From positions 29,905,398 through 29,969,397 of the forward strand of contig OX352773.1 of the NCBI GenBank assembly GCA_947095535.1: a stretch of DNA of 64,000 nucleotides. The letters run 5' to 3'. The translations under genes were made by a program, and so were the position numbers. The notes below the pieces were generated by a model. It saw nothing but the letters and a program-made list of their open reading frames with translations, ran no database searches and was not told the DNA's origin. This DNA is from Poecilobothrus nobilitatus. Its lineage: Eukaryota > Arthropoda > Insecta > Diptera > Dolichopodidae. Below are positions 1 through 14,391 of this stretch, piece by piece (within the stretch, counting starts at the first letter, position 1; each line of letters opens with the position of its first letter).

Positions 1-1450
1 TATCTATATGAATTTTATTTTATGTTTATTTTATTACTTTGACCTTATGCCTATATTTATTTTAGAATTTCTAACAGTTTTTTTTCTATTAAATTTTTTT
101 TTTTTTTGTTTTTTTTTTGCCCAATTTTAATAAAATTGCTGAGAAATTTATTCTATAAATTTTCATTGCTGCAATTTTTTGATGGATATGTGAGTTGATC
201 AAAAAAAAAAACTTTATTTATGTTTGTATATGTATATGTATTGTACGTATTTCGAGTTTTTTTTTTATTTAGCTCACCCATTTTATTTGTTTAGGTTTTG
301 TTAGTCTATTGTAAACATTTTGTTTTTGCCATATAGCTTTCATGATTTCTATTTAAAAATACTGAAACTATTTTATAACAATTTATTATAAAAAAAATTA
401 TTTTTTATTTTTTTCTTGGAACAGGTGATTAATTATCTAAAATTGTAAATATTAATTAATAAATAGAAATAGGTATATAGTTATTGACTGTTAAATAGCA
501 ATTGGGTGTTATATTTTATGGTTCAGATATTTTTAAAAACATTATATGAATTGAAATTTCATGTGACTTTTTAGAGTTTTAATTAAAGGAAATATTAATT
601 TTCAATAAAAGAAGAGAATTTTAGTATAGATGCAGACATATGTACAATTCATTCACAGACATACATAGAAATTCATAACTTATATAGTTTAATAGTGAAC
701 ATTTGTTAACAATTTGTTAACTTTTTGTGGTCACTTGCCGGAAATGTTAAAACAAAACACCTATATATTAATTAGGAATTGCAATTCCATTGCACAATTT
801 ACGAGATATTTTCACTAGAATAACAAATGTAAATATCTCATAAGAATCAGAATGAATCATAGAGGAAACTTATGTACATACATATGATAAAATTTAATAG
901 CATTTGAAGCCGACGCGAACAAGATTTTTTTTTATACATATGTACATATGTTCCAAAATAAAATTTTACAAATATGAACAAACAAAATTGGATTAAGTGC
1001 GAACAACAGACAGACAGAAAGTCGAAATTTTCTAATCAATTTAATAATATGAAACGTTATCGATTAAAAAATATTGTAGAAAGAGACAGAGTATTTCGCT
1101 GATATAACGAAATATAGATTAGGATGCATACTGAACTATGACTTTACTTAAATACTTTTATTTTATGTAATGCTAAACTTATATTTTATTTCATTACTTT
1201 TTCTCACATTTGTTTACCGTGTATTTATTTATTAATAATTGTGTAAAATTCATAGAAACCAAAGAAAATCAGAATTTTCATATTATATCTCTTCATGATT
1301 ATATTCTTGGACAGTCTGTATTTTAATTCGTAGCAAATTGAAAGTTTTAAATTTAAATAGTTTAGTCCGTTTTTTCCTAGACCACATACAAAAAGAAATT
1401 TTTTTCTAATTCTAAAAAAACCATAAATACCATTGCTTTTTAATTTTTAA

Positions 1451-1535
1451 GTGTTCAGAACTTAGCATCGTTTTCATTGCTGCGTGTTTACAACTTAGAT
1501 TAGCTTTATTGTTATACGTGTTCACAACTTAGACA
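1451..1535. repeat. short tandem repeat of a GTGTTCACAACTTAGA motif
   Basis: Related 16-18 nt words start at 1451, 1484 and 1518 (gtgttcagaacttag, gtgtttacaacttag, gtgttcacaacttag), a period of 33-34 nt. Diverged fragments (agaacttagtgta) follow just after. Regular spacing indicates an old minisatellite or a clustered binding site. Confidence 0.7.
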
Positions 1536-4500
1536 AATTCAATCCTATATTGTTTAAGTGTAAAATATTAGAACTTAGTGTATAGTATTAGAAATTATTA
1601 GATTAAATGGAGATAATCAAATAAAATTTCTAAAGAATTTAATCGGCTCCGCAAAAATTTAGATTATTTTTAGTTAAATATTTTAATAATTATTTGTTTT
1701 TTATGAATTATTTCTTGCTTCTCTTTAAATTCTTTAAATCTTCACTTTAAATTTACACATACTTTTCTTTTCTTCTTTTAATAAACTTTTTAAATCTGCA
1801 AAATCTCTTTAATCTTTTATTCTAACACTGTTTTATACTTTTTAAATCTTTTAATGCTATAAAAATCTCTAAACAGAATTATCACATTCTATACAATATG
1901 TATATGTATGTACTTATCTATACATATGTATTTAAAAATGTAGATTCCTATGTACGTCTAGTAGGAAGGATGTATATACTTCCAAGTAAAAGAATTAACA
2001 ATTTAACAGAAAAAAAGGAGTAAAGAAACAAATAAAAACTAAACGGAAAAAAAGACTAAACTGAATATCCTGTTGCATCATCGTTTAACAATTAGCGAAA
2101 CAAATTGTAGTTATGGGACTCTTTAAATATTCTATCGTTTTATTTTCTATTTATTTCTTTTTTCTGTTTTATTCAAATAAAATCAAAAAAAAAAAAAACA
2201 AAAAATGGTGACATAACAAAAAAATTTTGTGTCCTCTTTAATTTAAATCCTTGTTAAAACATTTGTTTTATTTTTAATTTTTATTTCTTGTCTCTATATC
2301 TATATATCCTTTAATTCTGCATCAGGATTTTTTATTTTTGTAAACAATGATAAAAATTAGTAAGTGTATCAATTCACCTCTCCATAACAAAATTACTTTA
2401 GTTTTATTTTTAGGTTCTAGAATATTTAAAAAAAATTATTCTGATATCAAATAAATAAATTTTAGTTTTCTTTAGTTTTCTAGTTCGACCGCTAGTTGAA
2501 AGTTGCTACTTAAGTATTGTTTTTAATTAGAACTATTAGTAGTTAAAATATTTTCTTTTTATACATATTCTAGGAAAATAACTAAGAGTTATATTTCTTC
2601 TTCTCCATAGTCATAAAATTTTAATTGTGGAAAGTTTGCAACTATGCAATTACAGACTTACACCAATGTAAAAGTAAAACCGACTCTTTGGATCCTTTCT
2701 AAATTCCGGATTTAATTTTAATATCCAGATTAGTAAAAAAAAATAGCTGATGACAGCTTAATAAATTTTATTCAAAAGTTGTATTAAAAAAAAAATTTCG
2801 GCCAACACTTTTAGATTTTTTTTTTCTATTGTTACACGATATAAAAACAAAAAACTAAAATAAGCTAATGACAATATGCCATTGTGACGATTTCATCTCA
2901 AACCAAAAAAAAAAAAAAAATTTAATAATTTTAGACTTCAAATAATAAATTTTGGTCCCGTTCCATATATAAAAGTACCATAAATTTTAGACTATATCAA
3001 CTATTTTAAAATTATCTTCAATTTCCACAAGTGTTTTAGAGAAAAGAAAAAAAGATGAATAGCTTATTGCTTGCTTTCTTGATGCTTTTATTACCAAGTT
3101 GACTATTGAGATCGTACAATCAGCAGATGATATTATGAAATTGTTGCAAAAAAAAAAAAAAAAACGATAAAACAAAAAGAGCACAAAAGGAAAAGAAAAA
3201 GCGATAAAATGATAAATCGCAGTTTTAAAGGTAGAAAAGGATAAAAACAAATAAAAAAATCTAAAAAAAAAAATCCGTTATTTGTGTTTTTTTTTCTTCT
3301 CTTTGTTCATTTTCTTTCTTTTTCTATGATGTTGTGGAATTTTAACGTCGTCATTTTGTCAACATTCTCAATACAAGTTTTTCTACAATTGTTAAATATA
3401 TAGACTTTTTTTAGTAGCGGAGAAAGTTTCAATTTATTTGTCTCTTAAATGTCTATTTGTGTCCGCTCTTCTTCAATTTAGCCGCAAATTTGTTTTTTAT
3501 TTTGTTTTATTTTTTTTTGTCAATGTCTGAACAAAGCAGAGTTCAATTATGATCTGATGGGATGGTCCTGAGAGGCAAAGAGATGAATTGATTTTTGCAA
3601 TCTTTAAATGGATCCTGATGATGAATTTATTTTAACTGTTATATCTTTTACTACTGTTGCTGCTGTTCATGTTAAATTTATTTATTCAATGTATCCTTTT
3701 ATATTGTTTATGTACTTCCTTCCTTCCGTTATGTTTTTTTATCGTTAATTTTTTTCGTTTTTCATCTTTTTTTCTTTTTTTGTTAAACTAAAGTGGTTCA
3801 GTTTTTTTTTTTTTTCGTATAGGTATTCATTTTGTTGTCCTGTTGCTTTTTGTTTTTTTTTTTGGTTGTTTCCTGAATGAATGACAAACAATTGAGTAAT
3901 TTGTTCATATTTATTTTATTTTTTTGTTCATTATGATTGCACATAATGATATGTTTGTATGTAAATTAAATGAAACCCGCTATAAAGTTATGTGTATAGG
4001 TGGAAATCACTATTGTATGTTGTCATTTTCATTATTTTTTTTTTTTGTATAAAGGATAAGAAATATTGCAACTCAACTGATTTATGACCACTTTAATGTT
4101 AAAGATGTTGTCGATAAAACTAAAAGATGCAATAAAAATAACGAGAGTTTATTAATTATATATTTTTGTGCGAAAAAAACCTTAAAATTTCTATTATTGT
4201 AGTTTGTATAAGCAAAATGATTAATTAATTAATTTATTTCAATAGATTTGAAAGGATTTTTTGAGCTTATCTCAGCGTATAGAAATGGTGTATTTTTTTT
4301 AGGTATGATACTTAACTGATAAGTAGTCGCACACATCTGTGCGATAAAAAAAAAAAATTTGTTTTGAAATAAGTTTTCTTCCGTTAATGCGTATTATCTA
4401 TTAGTTCACTGTAATATATACCTTTATAGTTTCAGTTCAGTTGTATATGTCAACATAAATACATTTAAGTGCGTGCGATGTTTGTATGTGGCGAGTTATT

Positions 4501-4834
4501 GTGAAATGATTTAAGTTTAAAGTTTTTTTTTAATGTCGTTCAGACTAAGTTTAATTTATAGGTGTATATTTTTTAAAAATTATAATTTTTTTGTTTTGTT
4601 TTTTTTTAGAAGATGATGGAATTCTTGAAATATTTTAATTTTTAGATATATGTTTAAGTTTTGATTAAAAAATAAAAAAGTATAATGAATTACAAACATT
4701 TTTTGATTTTAAATTAAGCGTAATTTATTCAAAAGTAACAATTTTATAAGTAATACAAAATGTATTAGTAATTTTTTGATTTTATTCCACTTTGAAAATA
4801 TTTTCGTCTCACTAACGCCTATAACTAAGTAAAA

Positions 4835-5397
4835 GTAAGTTACAAAATTAAAGTTAAGTACAAAATAGACGTGACAACTTGACGAGACATACATTGACAG
4901 ACAGACATTGAATTGTAAACGAATAACTAATCAAAATGAAAACGTAATTACGATAAAATCATATGCTTTTGTTAATAAGTTCTGTTCTGTTTCTTCAGTC
5001 TCCATTATAACTAAAAAATTACAAAAATTATTGTTTTGTTTATACATATTTAAAAATAAAAACTACATATTAAAAATTAAAAAAAAATTTAAAAATATAA
5101 CTACACAATTTTTCCAAAAAATTTTTATATAAAATTTAAAAAAAAATTATAATTCAAAGCGACTGTAAACAAAACTTTTTACGTAAATAAAACGTAACGG
5201 CAACTTTTTACGTAGACTTTATGTGACATTTCTTCCGTTTGTATCACACATAATTTTTCGTGCTGGTTTTTTTTTGAGATTTACATCGTCTATTTTAGCT
5301 ATGACGTCCATATATACGTACATGTAAATGTATGGTAGAGTTTTTACTCGTCTCGTTACGTCTATTTTGGGCCGTACTTAAGTGTAACTTGTCAGTG
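4835..5397. mobile_element. candidate non-autonomous DNA transposon with diverged inverted ends
   Basis: The left arm (4835-4888) and the reverse complement of the right arm (5344-5397) share AAGTTACA, TTAAGTAC, AAAATAGACGT and GACGAG in the same order with small indels. The right end finishes CTTGTCAGTG. Several ACGTAA/TTACGT words lie inside. No transposase is visible; open frames are low-complexity. The left boundary and target duplication are not clear, so this is probably an old MITE. Confidence 0.55.
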
Positions 5398-6587
5398 CTT
5401 AATTATTAAGACGAGTAATCTAAGAATATTTGGTTAATTTTCGGGTAAAAAGAATCTAAGAGAAAGAAACAAAAAAAAAAAAATTTATAAAAAGAGACAA
5501 ATTATATAATGCCAGAATAAATTAGTACTGATCATTTAGTTAATTTATTTAGAAAATATCTATACTGTATCTATAAATATCTTTTACTTATTTATTCTGT
5601 TTTTTATGAAGTAAGTCTATATAAAAATTCTAGGAAAAATTAGATCGAATACATGAGGTTTATGTAATTTTATCTGGTTTTTGTAAAATTTAGACAAAAA
5701 GGGAAAACAAAATTTACAATATCTAAGTAAAGCTTTTGCCAAGTTCAAACACCACTAAATAAACGTTCGAAGATAGAACAAAAGTAATTAAATATTGAAT
5801 AAAATAAAAATATTTGAAAATATTTAAATATTATTTTACGCAAAGTTCTTCAGATTTTTTTTTTCAATAAATCGCTAAATAAGTATTAAATACTCGATTT
5901 ACTGTGTTAAAACCGATAAAAACTGACACTGATTTGAAGATGCTTCTCAGATTTCCACTTAGTAATTTCTATTTATCTTAAAAAAGTTGTTCTGAATTAG
6001 CTGTAATAAAACCACATTGAAGGTTTTTCTAAAAAAAAATTTTAAAAAGAGTTTCGATATTATAGATGAAGTGGTTCTTTATAATGGACAGGTATGAGTA
6101 ACCAGGTAGAAATCAAATATGTATTGAATACTATTATATTAAAATTTGTTTAATAGTTAAGAGTACAAAGAAATTAGGGATTGAAATAACACATAATATA
6201 TAAATACATTAATATAACAATTATATTAAATAAATAACCCTGCTATTTTTTACTGAATTTAAAAATTTTTTTGAAATGTTAAAATTTAATTAAAGACTTA
6301 AAAAAAACATAATATGAACATGAAAATATACGCAGGTATACGTATAAATGTACATATATATATATAGTTAAAAAGTAAACATGAATGAAAAATTATTTTA
6401 TAAGTGTTAAATGCAAATATTTATAAATTACCTATATACAATATTCAATTTTTTGTTCAATTTATCGCTTCTTTTTTTTTTTTTTATCAACTTTTTAAAT
6501 AATTGATCCTGCCAGAGGACATAATATTTCCGCGATGTTATACTGTATTATTATGTCGCGCTGTAATTTTTATAATTATATCAAATT

Positions 6588-6643
6588 TTTATATATATAT
6601 ATATATATTGTTAAATGTATATATATATATATATATATATGTA
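6588..6643. repeat. (TA)n microsatellite, interrupted
   Basis: Two long AT runs separated by gttaaatg. Another (TA)n run lies nearby. Confidence 0.9.
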
Positions 6644-6876
6644 TTATAATATTTGACACTTTATGAGTGTAATAATTAAGCGATAAAAATTAATTCATTT
6701 TCAAAAAAAAAGAAAGAGAAAAATAATAATATAAAAATATGTGTAGACATCACAGGAATTTATTATCACTGTGACATTATTTTGAGATAATTTTTTTTTT
6801 GTTCTGGTGTTTTTTTTTTATATATTTTTACACTCAATTTATTGTTACAAGTTTTATATAATTTATATATGTATAT

Positions 6877-6879
<3 letters not shown>

Positions 6880-6909
<30 letters not shown>
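6880..6909. repeat. (TA)n microsatellite
   Basis: An almost pure TA run of about 28 nt. Confidence 0.9.
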
Positions 6910-6911
<2 letters not shown>

Positions 6912-7386
6912 ACTTATTTTATACAAAGTTTCAATGTTAATTGGTGGGGCTCTGAGTATAGGTAATTATAAAAAACATAAAAGTTCATGTTTTTTTTTTT
7001 GGTAGAGGGAAGTAAAATATATTCTGAGTTTTTAAAGGGTTTTTTTAATATTACCAATAAAGTATATATAAAGTCACATTCTCGGTTAATTAAATTAAAG
7101 GATAAATAAAAGAAAAATATATGGTATAATAAAAACAAGAAATAATAACTAAATGTTAGTTATCCAAGTATAGATATGATTAAAATATTTTGGATAATAT
7201 TTGTTATATATGTAGAATTTTCATCTAATATTTGGTCTTTAAATCAAAACTATCAGATGAAATTTTTTGCATAATCTATAAATATACTTTGATAAGTGAA
7301 TTTTTTTATAGGTATTCCAAGGTTTCCTCTCATCAATTATTTGAAGTTTTAATGTGTATTTTAATAATATTATTAAGCAGTTATTA

Positions 7387-7894
7387 CACGATACAACGGT
7401 TGATCAACGGTTGAATCAATTTGTAAATATCAAGCGACTGTTGAACAACGGTTTTATTGAGTATTTGCCAACAGTTAAAACAGTTGATATATTAAGCGGT
7501 TGGATAATCTGAATGGGAACAAACGCCTAATGGAAAATTTTCGTTTATTTTGAGTTATTTAATTATAAATAGAAGAATTTTAATAATTATAAAATAGAAG
7601 CCACTGTTATTGAAATTTTTGATTAAAATATGTTTTCCGTTCATTTCCGTTCCCAAATAGTTTTTCTTGCGTAAATAATGCTTATAGTATAATAATTAAG
7701 ATATTTTTAGCATTTTAGAACCATTTTCATTGAAAGATTAAGCAATATGAGTGATAAATATTTTTTTTGAGCTAAAATTGTAATCAGATTGTATTCTTTA
7801 TGTTAACAACATCAAATCAACACAACATCGTATTACCCTATCAATTTTAGCTAAATGCAAGCTAATTCAACCATTGAACAACCGTTGTATCATG
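7387..7894. mobile_element. MITE-like element with about 30-bp inverted ends and iterated CAACGGTTG motifs
   Basis: The left end begins CACGATACAACGGTTG (7387-7416). The reverse complement of the right end (7865-7894) begins CATGATACAACGGTTG; the 30-nt arms differ at about four positions. Further copies or near-copies of the AACGGTTG word occur subterminally (GATCAACGG, GAACAACGG, GCGGTTGG). The element is 508 bp and has no coding capacity. Inside, TGGGAAC near 7514 and its complement near 7650 flank another weak inverted repeat. I could not find a target-site duplication. Confidence 0.7.
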
Positions 7895-9241
7895 AAAAAA
7901 GCGCTTTACAGTAATTTTCGTAGATAAGTAATAAACATTTTTTTTTGTTACAAGTTTTTTGCGTTAATGGTTTTTTAAACCGAAATTAAGTCTTGCGTGT
8001 ATCTTATAGTAATTTTGACGGAATCCTTTTCCATAAATCACAAATTTTCTTAATCGGCAGTTTAAAATTTGGCAAATAAGTAAAATTTAAAGTTAATCAA
8101 TAATGTTTTGATTATGTTGATGATTTTTATAAAACTAATTAATTATAGTTTTAAAATATTTACAGTTACTTTACATTTATAAATAAGGATGTGGGTCATC
8201 TATCGTATTATTATTGCATTACATCATTTGCTTCGTTTTATGTAAAGCTTTAAATTTAAAATATTATATATTTTATTTAGTTCTTTTTTTCCTTTTTAAA
8301 TTAAAGATAAAATCAGTACTAAATTCAAAAAAATAAAATAATAATAAAAAAAAAACCCGTTTTTTGTTTACTATGACTACTTTTCTTCCTGACAAATACA
8401 TAAATTGCAGTTAATAAATCAAAAAAGTCGCACAAAATTGGTTAAAGATAAACTTTGTGAAATTTCTCTGCATAAAAAAAAAAAAAATTAAAATAATAAA
8501 CGTTAAAAAATGGGAGCAATGTAAAAACAAAATAAAAAAACATTATCGTTTTTACTTTACATCCTGATCCTGTATCCTGCACAAATAATATTCATAAAAA
8601 TTTAAAAAGTAGACAAAATATTATACTATTTTTAAAATGTGGACCAAAAAAAAAATTCTATAATTTTTTGTGACAATTATTTTGGGAGGCTCTAAAGATA
8701 AAAATTATAATTTGTGAAATTTATAAACTCTTTAAAAAGAAGGATAAAGAGATAAAGCATGTAAAGGTCGAAGAAATATTAAAAATGTTCTATAAATTTA
8801 TATTTAAGATCTATTAAATATGTATAATTGGTTACAATATTGAAAATAAATTAAACAGAATATTTGAAAACTTTAAGTCTGGTATAAGTTTAGATACGTT
8901 ATCAAATCAATATTTTACAATATTGGAAAATTTGTTTGGTTTAATATTAGACTTTTGTTTTTCTTCTTTTTCACTCCTATAAGAATTATAGGGGATCCGT
9001 TAAGGCATTTATTATTCATATTTAACTAAGCTTCCGTTTCTGGAATCTTTAGTTTTACTAAGCTAAGTTTTACTAAGTTGATTATTCAGCTGCAGCTATA
9101 GAAGACTATATTGAATGCAAATAAATATATTTATTTGTGCAACGTGCAATACAATACAACACAAGACAAGAACAACACAAGAATTATTGCAACACAAGAA
9201 TTATTTTATTTTTATTTTATTATATATTATAAATAACTTGA

Positions 9242-9425
9242 TGGGCCTCGGTAGCCTAGTGGGTAAGAGCGTATGCAATACTGTAAACACCGAGGGAGTA
9301 TGGGTTCGAATCCGACACACGCCGTAAGAGTTATTCCCCTTTACGACATTTACAGCCATGCCTGAACAGGAAAGACTGTGTAATTTCCTGTCCATATTTA
9401 TGTGGCAGATAAATGCATTCAAAAA
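9242..9425 (+). mobile_element. tRNA-derived SINE, full-length copy
   Basis: The head has Pol III promoter boxes: A box around GGTAGCCTAGTGGGTAAGAG and B box GGTTCGAATCC. It is followed by an unrelated body (ACATTTACAGCC... GGCAGATAAATGCATT) and an A-tail. Flanking direct repeats AAATAACTTGA at 9231-9241 and 9426-9436 are a clear 11-bp target-site duplication, showing insertion by LINE-type target-primed reverse transcription. Short open frames here are products of the repeat. Confidence 0.93.
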
Positions 9426-11807
9426 AAATAACTTGAGGCATTTCAAATGTCATTATCACTACACCATTGGCTATGGATTAGAATTAGATTAGAATGTTGA
9501 AATATCGTAATTATAGGTTTTCAAGTTTGTCTTTAAATCTGCTTTCAATGTAATATATGATTACATCAAATGTTGGACAATCAAATTAAATTTTGTATTT
9601 TAACATATTGTAAAGTGTAAATAAAACAAGAATTTCTTAAATAGTATTGCGAAATTGCGTTTAAAGAGTCTAAAGAAGTATACTTCGGTGTAAAATATCA
9701 ACTAAAAATCATATATTTCATGTAAACATAAACGTATAATTTAAGTTATTAATGTTTGCATCCCCTTTACACGAAAAGAGTAGAGTTGAGAGTAGTTGAG
9801 AGTAAAAGTTGATAAATGGGATGGAAATTTTAATTAAAGACATCTGCAACTGAAAAATGTTTGTACATTTATTTTTATATTCTAACTATATACTCCTTTT
9901 GCAAGGCTGATATAGTTCGGGGTAGAAAAAAGTATAGTTTACTCTGTAAAAGGAGCACAAACAATGTTTATATTACCTATATACGAGTACAAAATATGTG
10001 TACAATAAAAAAGTCATATGTTCCTAATATAGTATTATGCCCTATTCATAAGTATACATTCTGACCTCATTAACAATTGAAGTCATTAAAATTGAAAAAA
10101 ATAAAAAACAAAGTAAAAAAAATCGAAATAAACTAAAAAACTACATTTTCAATGTTAAATATTTTGTTTTGTTTTTTTTTGTTTTTGTTGTTTTTTAAAT
10201 CAATCATCAATTTCTGACAAAAAGTAAACATATGTGCTCAACAATTTTTTTTTTTTTTGTATATATTTTTTATACAAGTTATATTTTTTTAAACATATAA
10301 TAATATAATGATGACCCGGTTTTATTGCAATCAAACCCCCTCCTTACTATTAAAATTCCAAAAAAAAAAACAAAAAAAAACAATATGAATGCATTAAAAC
10401 TAAAAATAAAAATAAATTTAAAAATCCATAACCACAAGTGCCTTATTTGACATATTATCTAAGTGCTATACTAATACATAAATACCAGAATAATGCTATC
10501 GATCCTCTAATTTTAAATTATTTATTCATTCGTTCTGTTCTATACTTATTTATTACCTATACCTACTCATTTAAGAATAAAAACACATCTTTTCGTTTTT
10601 TGTTCTTTTTATGTACAAGTGAAACACAAGTGTAATTTAATACTAATTCATAATTACAGTTGAAAGCAAAAACAAAAAAAAAAAAAAAAAAAAAGTATCT
10701 ACAGATACAAAACTAAGTATCATTTTGTATTTTATAAAACCATAAGATAATATTTTAAGCTGACAAAAAATGAATAAAATTTAAAGGACCTCACCGTACT
10801 TACAGATTTATCTAGTACAACAAAAAACTATTTATTCATATATATTTTTTTTTTTTAAATATAAATTTCGTATATATTATATTTTAGATAAAATGTTATA
10901 TGTATATAGAAAAACCCTAACCAGCCTTAACTTTTATTAACAATTTATGTATATATGTATGTATATACAAAAGTAATTTAAAAATTTAAGAGGAGGGTTA
11001 TTCATCAAAAATTAATAAAAAAAAAAAATCAGATGATGATCACAGATACAATTTTTGTTGTAAAATTAAAAATTATTATTATGAAAAAAAAAAAAAAAAA
11101 ATAAAGAAAAAACAAAAAACAAAAATAAAAACATGAAAATAAAAATAATATAATATTTTTATTAGAAATTTATTAAAGGGATTTTTATTCAACTAAACTA
11201 AAACATAAATAGGTACATAAATAGATAACAAACAAGGACGTTTTGTTCAATCAATAGCATATTTAAAAAACAAAATTTAGATTGTATAGAGTTGGAAAGT
11301 ATGTACAAATAGTTTAAATGTTATACAATATACATATAGATATAGAATTTATGACTTTTGTAACAAATAATAATAAAAATCTTTGAATTAGGGTTTATAT
11401 AAAGTGGTGTGCCAATATTACAATTATTTTATTTCGTATGCCTTCTCAGACCATAATTATGTTTAAGATTATATGCAAGGAAAATTTAATATATATACAC
11501 AAGAATATAACTATAAGTTTAATTAATTGTTTATGCCAATATATTCATATTTTGTTTTGGTTTTCCAACGTTTTTCAAAAATTTTTTAATCATCATCTAT
11601 TTTCGTCTGAAAATGGTCAGCCTTGATGGTCATTATAGGGGTTAGAATCTTAATATTTTATCTTTCTTTTTTGTTTTGTTTTCAAGACTTTTTTCTTTAT
11701 AGTAAAAGGCAGATTTTCAAAAAAGGTGTGACATAAAAGGATTTCGGACTAATGCATTCTAAATACGATAATTTTGTGTATAATTTTAAAAAAAAATTCG
11801 CTTTAGA

Positions 11808-11883
11808 GAATATTTTGATAATTAATATGAACTGAATATTCGCTTTCTATATTCAGTTCATATTAAATTCTCCTTTAATATTC
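11808..11883. other. long perfect-core hairpin (76 nt), pre-miRNA-like in size
   Basis: The arms TTAATATGAACTGAATAT (11822-11839) and its exact reverse complement (11849-11866) form an 18-bp perfect stem around the 9-nt loop TCGCTTTCT. Pairing continues outward with bulges (GAATATTttGATAA against its partner to 11883). The strand of any transcript is unknown. It lies inside the large kn intron. It could be a short foldback element or a hairpin RNA; nothing else in the sequence decides this. Confidence 0.5.
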
Positions 11884-14391
11884 GTACAGTCTTATTAAGT
11901 TCTTGCAGGGTCCAGGTAATAAGGAGATAACATGTAAACGTTATACTATGATTAAAAAGATTTAAACTATTTAAAATATTCACTTTTTTTTAAAAACATA
12001 GCTACATATATACGTTTAAGTATTTATATTTAGATTTTCGGATCTCATACCAAAAAAAAAAAAAAAACCAAATTTTTAAGCAAGTACATAAAGTAAATGT
12101 TCATTAATTTCAACTTACATGTAATTTTAAATAAATGCTTTTAATAATTTATTGCGATTGATTACGATAATCACTCATATATATTTTATATTGATTTATT
12201 TAGATTTCATCGTATTTAAATTAATAAAAATTTTCAAATTTTTTCACCTATATATGTTGTTTCCAACACTATTACCAAAGCAAGCTAAATAATTTATGTT
12301 AGCACAAAAAAAACAAAAAAACAATAAAAAATACATTTGACATTTAAAAAAAGATGATCACTGATTAACTATCTATCATATTCATAAATAATTATTATTG
12401 TCACCCTTCTTTTTATTATTGTATATTCTAGATTTTTAGCAAAAACTATACAACAAAAAAAGACTAGACCTATTTAAAAAAATTACAACTACAATATATA
12501 TACATACAGATTATTTATTATCCCTTAATACAACAAACAACTAACATATATTGGTAGCTTTTCATTTTATTTCATCCCTTCATTCTATATTCTATAGTAT
12601 CAAATTTTTGCCTGCCATCAATTTCAAATAAGAGATAATTTCCAAAAAAAAAAAAAAAAAAAACGAAAAAAACAGAAAAAAACAAAAAATAAAAGAAAAT
12701 TGGTTGGTTTTATTTTACCAATTGGTAAGTTGAGAATTCAAAATATATACAAACTAGTACTATAATTCCACTCTACTGTTCATTCATCCAACAATTTTAA
12801 GCTTAAGATGCACATATGCGACATCCTTATTCCAAACAGATAATCACAAATTAATTTTTAACCAAAAGTAATAACAAAAACAAAAAAGAAAATTAATAGA
12901 AATGTGTGAAAAAAAAAGAGAAAGAAAATATAAGAATAGAAAATCTATTAAGAATTTTCAAAAATTTTTTTTTTTTTTTTAGTAAAAGAAGAGGGGAATT
13001 GACAATTTTTTTGATTTTTAAAAAAAGTTTCTTATGTTTACTTTTGTCGTGTATATTGAAAATAATGCAAATATTTTGAACCTCTTGTTGCTTATCCTGT
13101 ATCATAGGATTATTTCTTTTATATATATGCATACATGGGTATAATAAATATATATATATATATATAAATATACACATAATGCATAATAGTTTTAAATTAT
13201 TTACTTAGTTGTATATTTGGGATTAAACATACTAATATTTGGATTAGAAAAATACAAGAACAAAAATAAAACAAACATGTTATTTAAAGGATAAACAGAG
13301 AAAAGAGAGGGATGTAAGTTCAATTCTGATATTATTTCTTAAATATATTGGAACAGGTTGAAAAATCAGCTTTTAAAGAAAAATGTATATTAAGAATGTG
13401 ATAGAAAACGAAATTTTTTTTTTAAAGATTATAGATGGATTTAAATATATATATTTTTTTCGTTTTTGAATTTCAAGATTGCAAGGACATAAATTAATAA
13501 AAATAATGTATAAAAAAAAAAATGTATTATTGTATTTTTATAAATGTATTTTGGATTGTTTTTTTATTATTTTTCAATTTTTTTGAAATTTTTTTTAGGT
13601 AATAGCTGAGGTCAAGAGTAATTTTTTTTGCCAAAAAAAAAAAACATTTTACCTCATCTTTTCTAGAACATTTGGGTAAAAATTCTTATTTTTCTTTTAT
13701 TTTTTAATGGACTTTCAATGTTTTTTTTTTTTAGAATGTCCCTTTTATACTATCAGACATATTTTCTTTCTTTTAATAGTTTAGTTTTTTTTTTCTACGT
13801 TATTATTTAAAAAAAAAAAATTAAGGATCAACAAGGATTTGTTTAGATTTTGTGGATATATTATTAGCTTTTGTTTTTTGATGGTATTGCATTCTTAATA
13901 AGGGTTGATATATATATATATATTTTTATTTTATTTCAGGACCATTTCTTTCTTTTATTTAAAAAAAAAAATATTGGAAAATTTTACATTTTGTTTTATA
14001 AAGCAAAGTGATTAATTAAGAATATAGTTTCTAAAAATAGAATTTTTGTTTTGGGTTTTTTTTTTTTTTTTTTGTACCTTTAAGACAAATTTTTATAGAA
14101 TTTTCCAATTTAATTTCTTTTTAATTAATAAATAAATGAAAGGAAGATTGAAATGATTGTTTTGTTTTAAAAAATCAATTAAAAATGTTTAAAATTTTAA
14201 AATATTAATTTGCTTTTAAGATTAAGTTTTAAATTAGAAATGAAATTTAAAGGAAATAAATAATGCTTACTTTCGAGAGCATTCTAACATATGTCAATTA
14301 ATTAATTAATTGTTTAGAAATTATTAAGAAAAATAAATAAAAAAAAAAAAAATCTAACAGATTTCAAAATGAAAAATTTATTTTCAAAAAT

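Noticed and set aside
9115..9446. Overlapping 70- and 81-codon frames, plus similar frames at 29576-29788, 43507-43917 and 59722-59937 with shared peptides such as CGIRTHTPSVFTAY
   Set aside because: The shared peptide is the translation of the SINE head (B box and flanks) on either strand, not a protein family.
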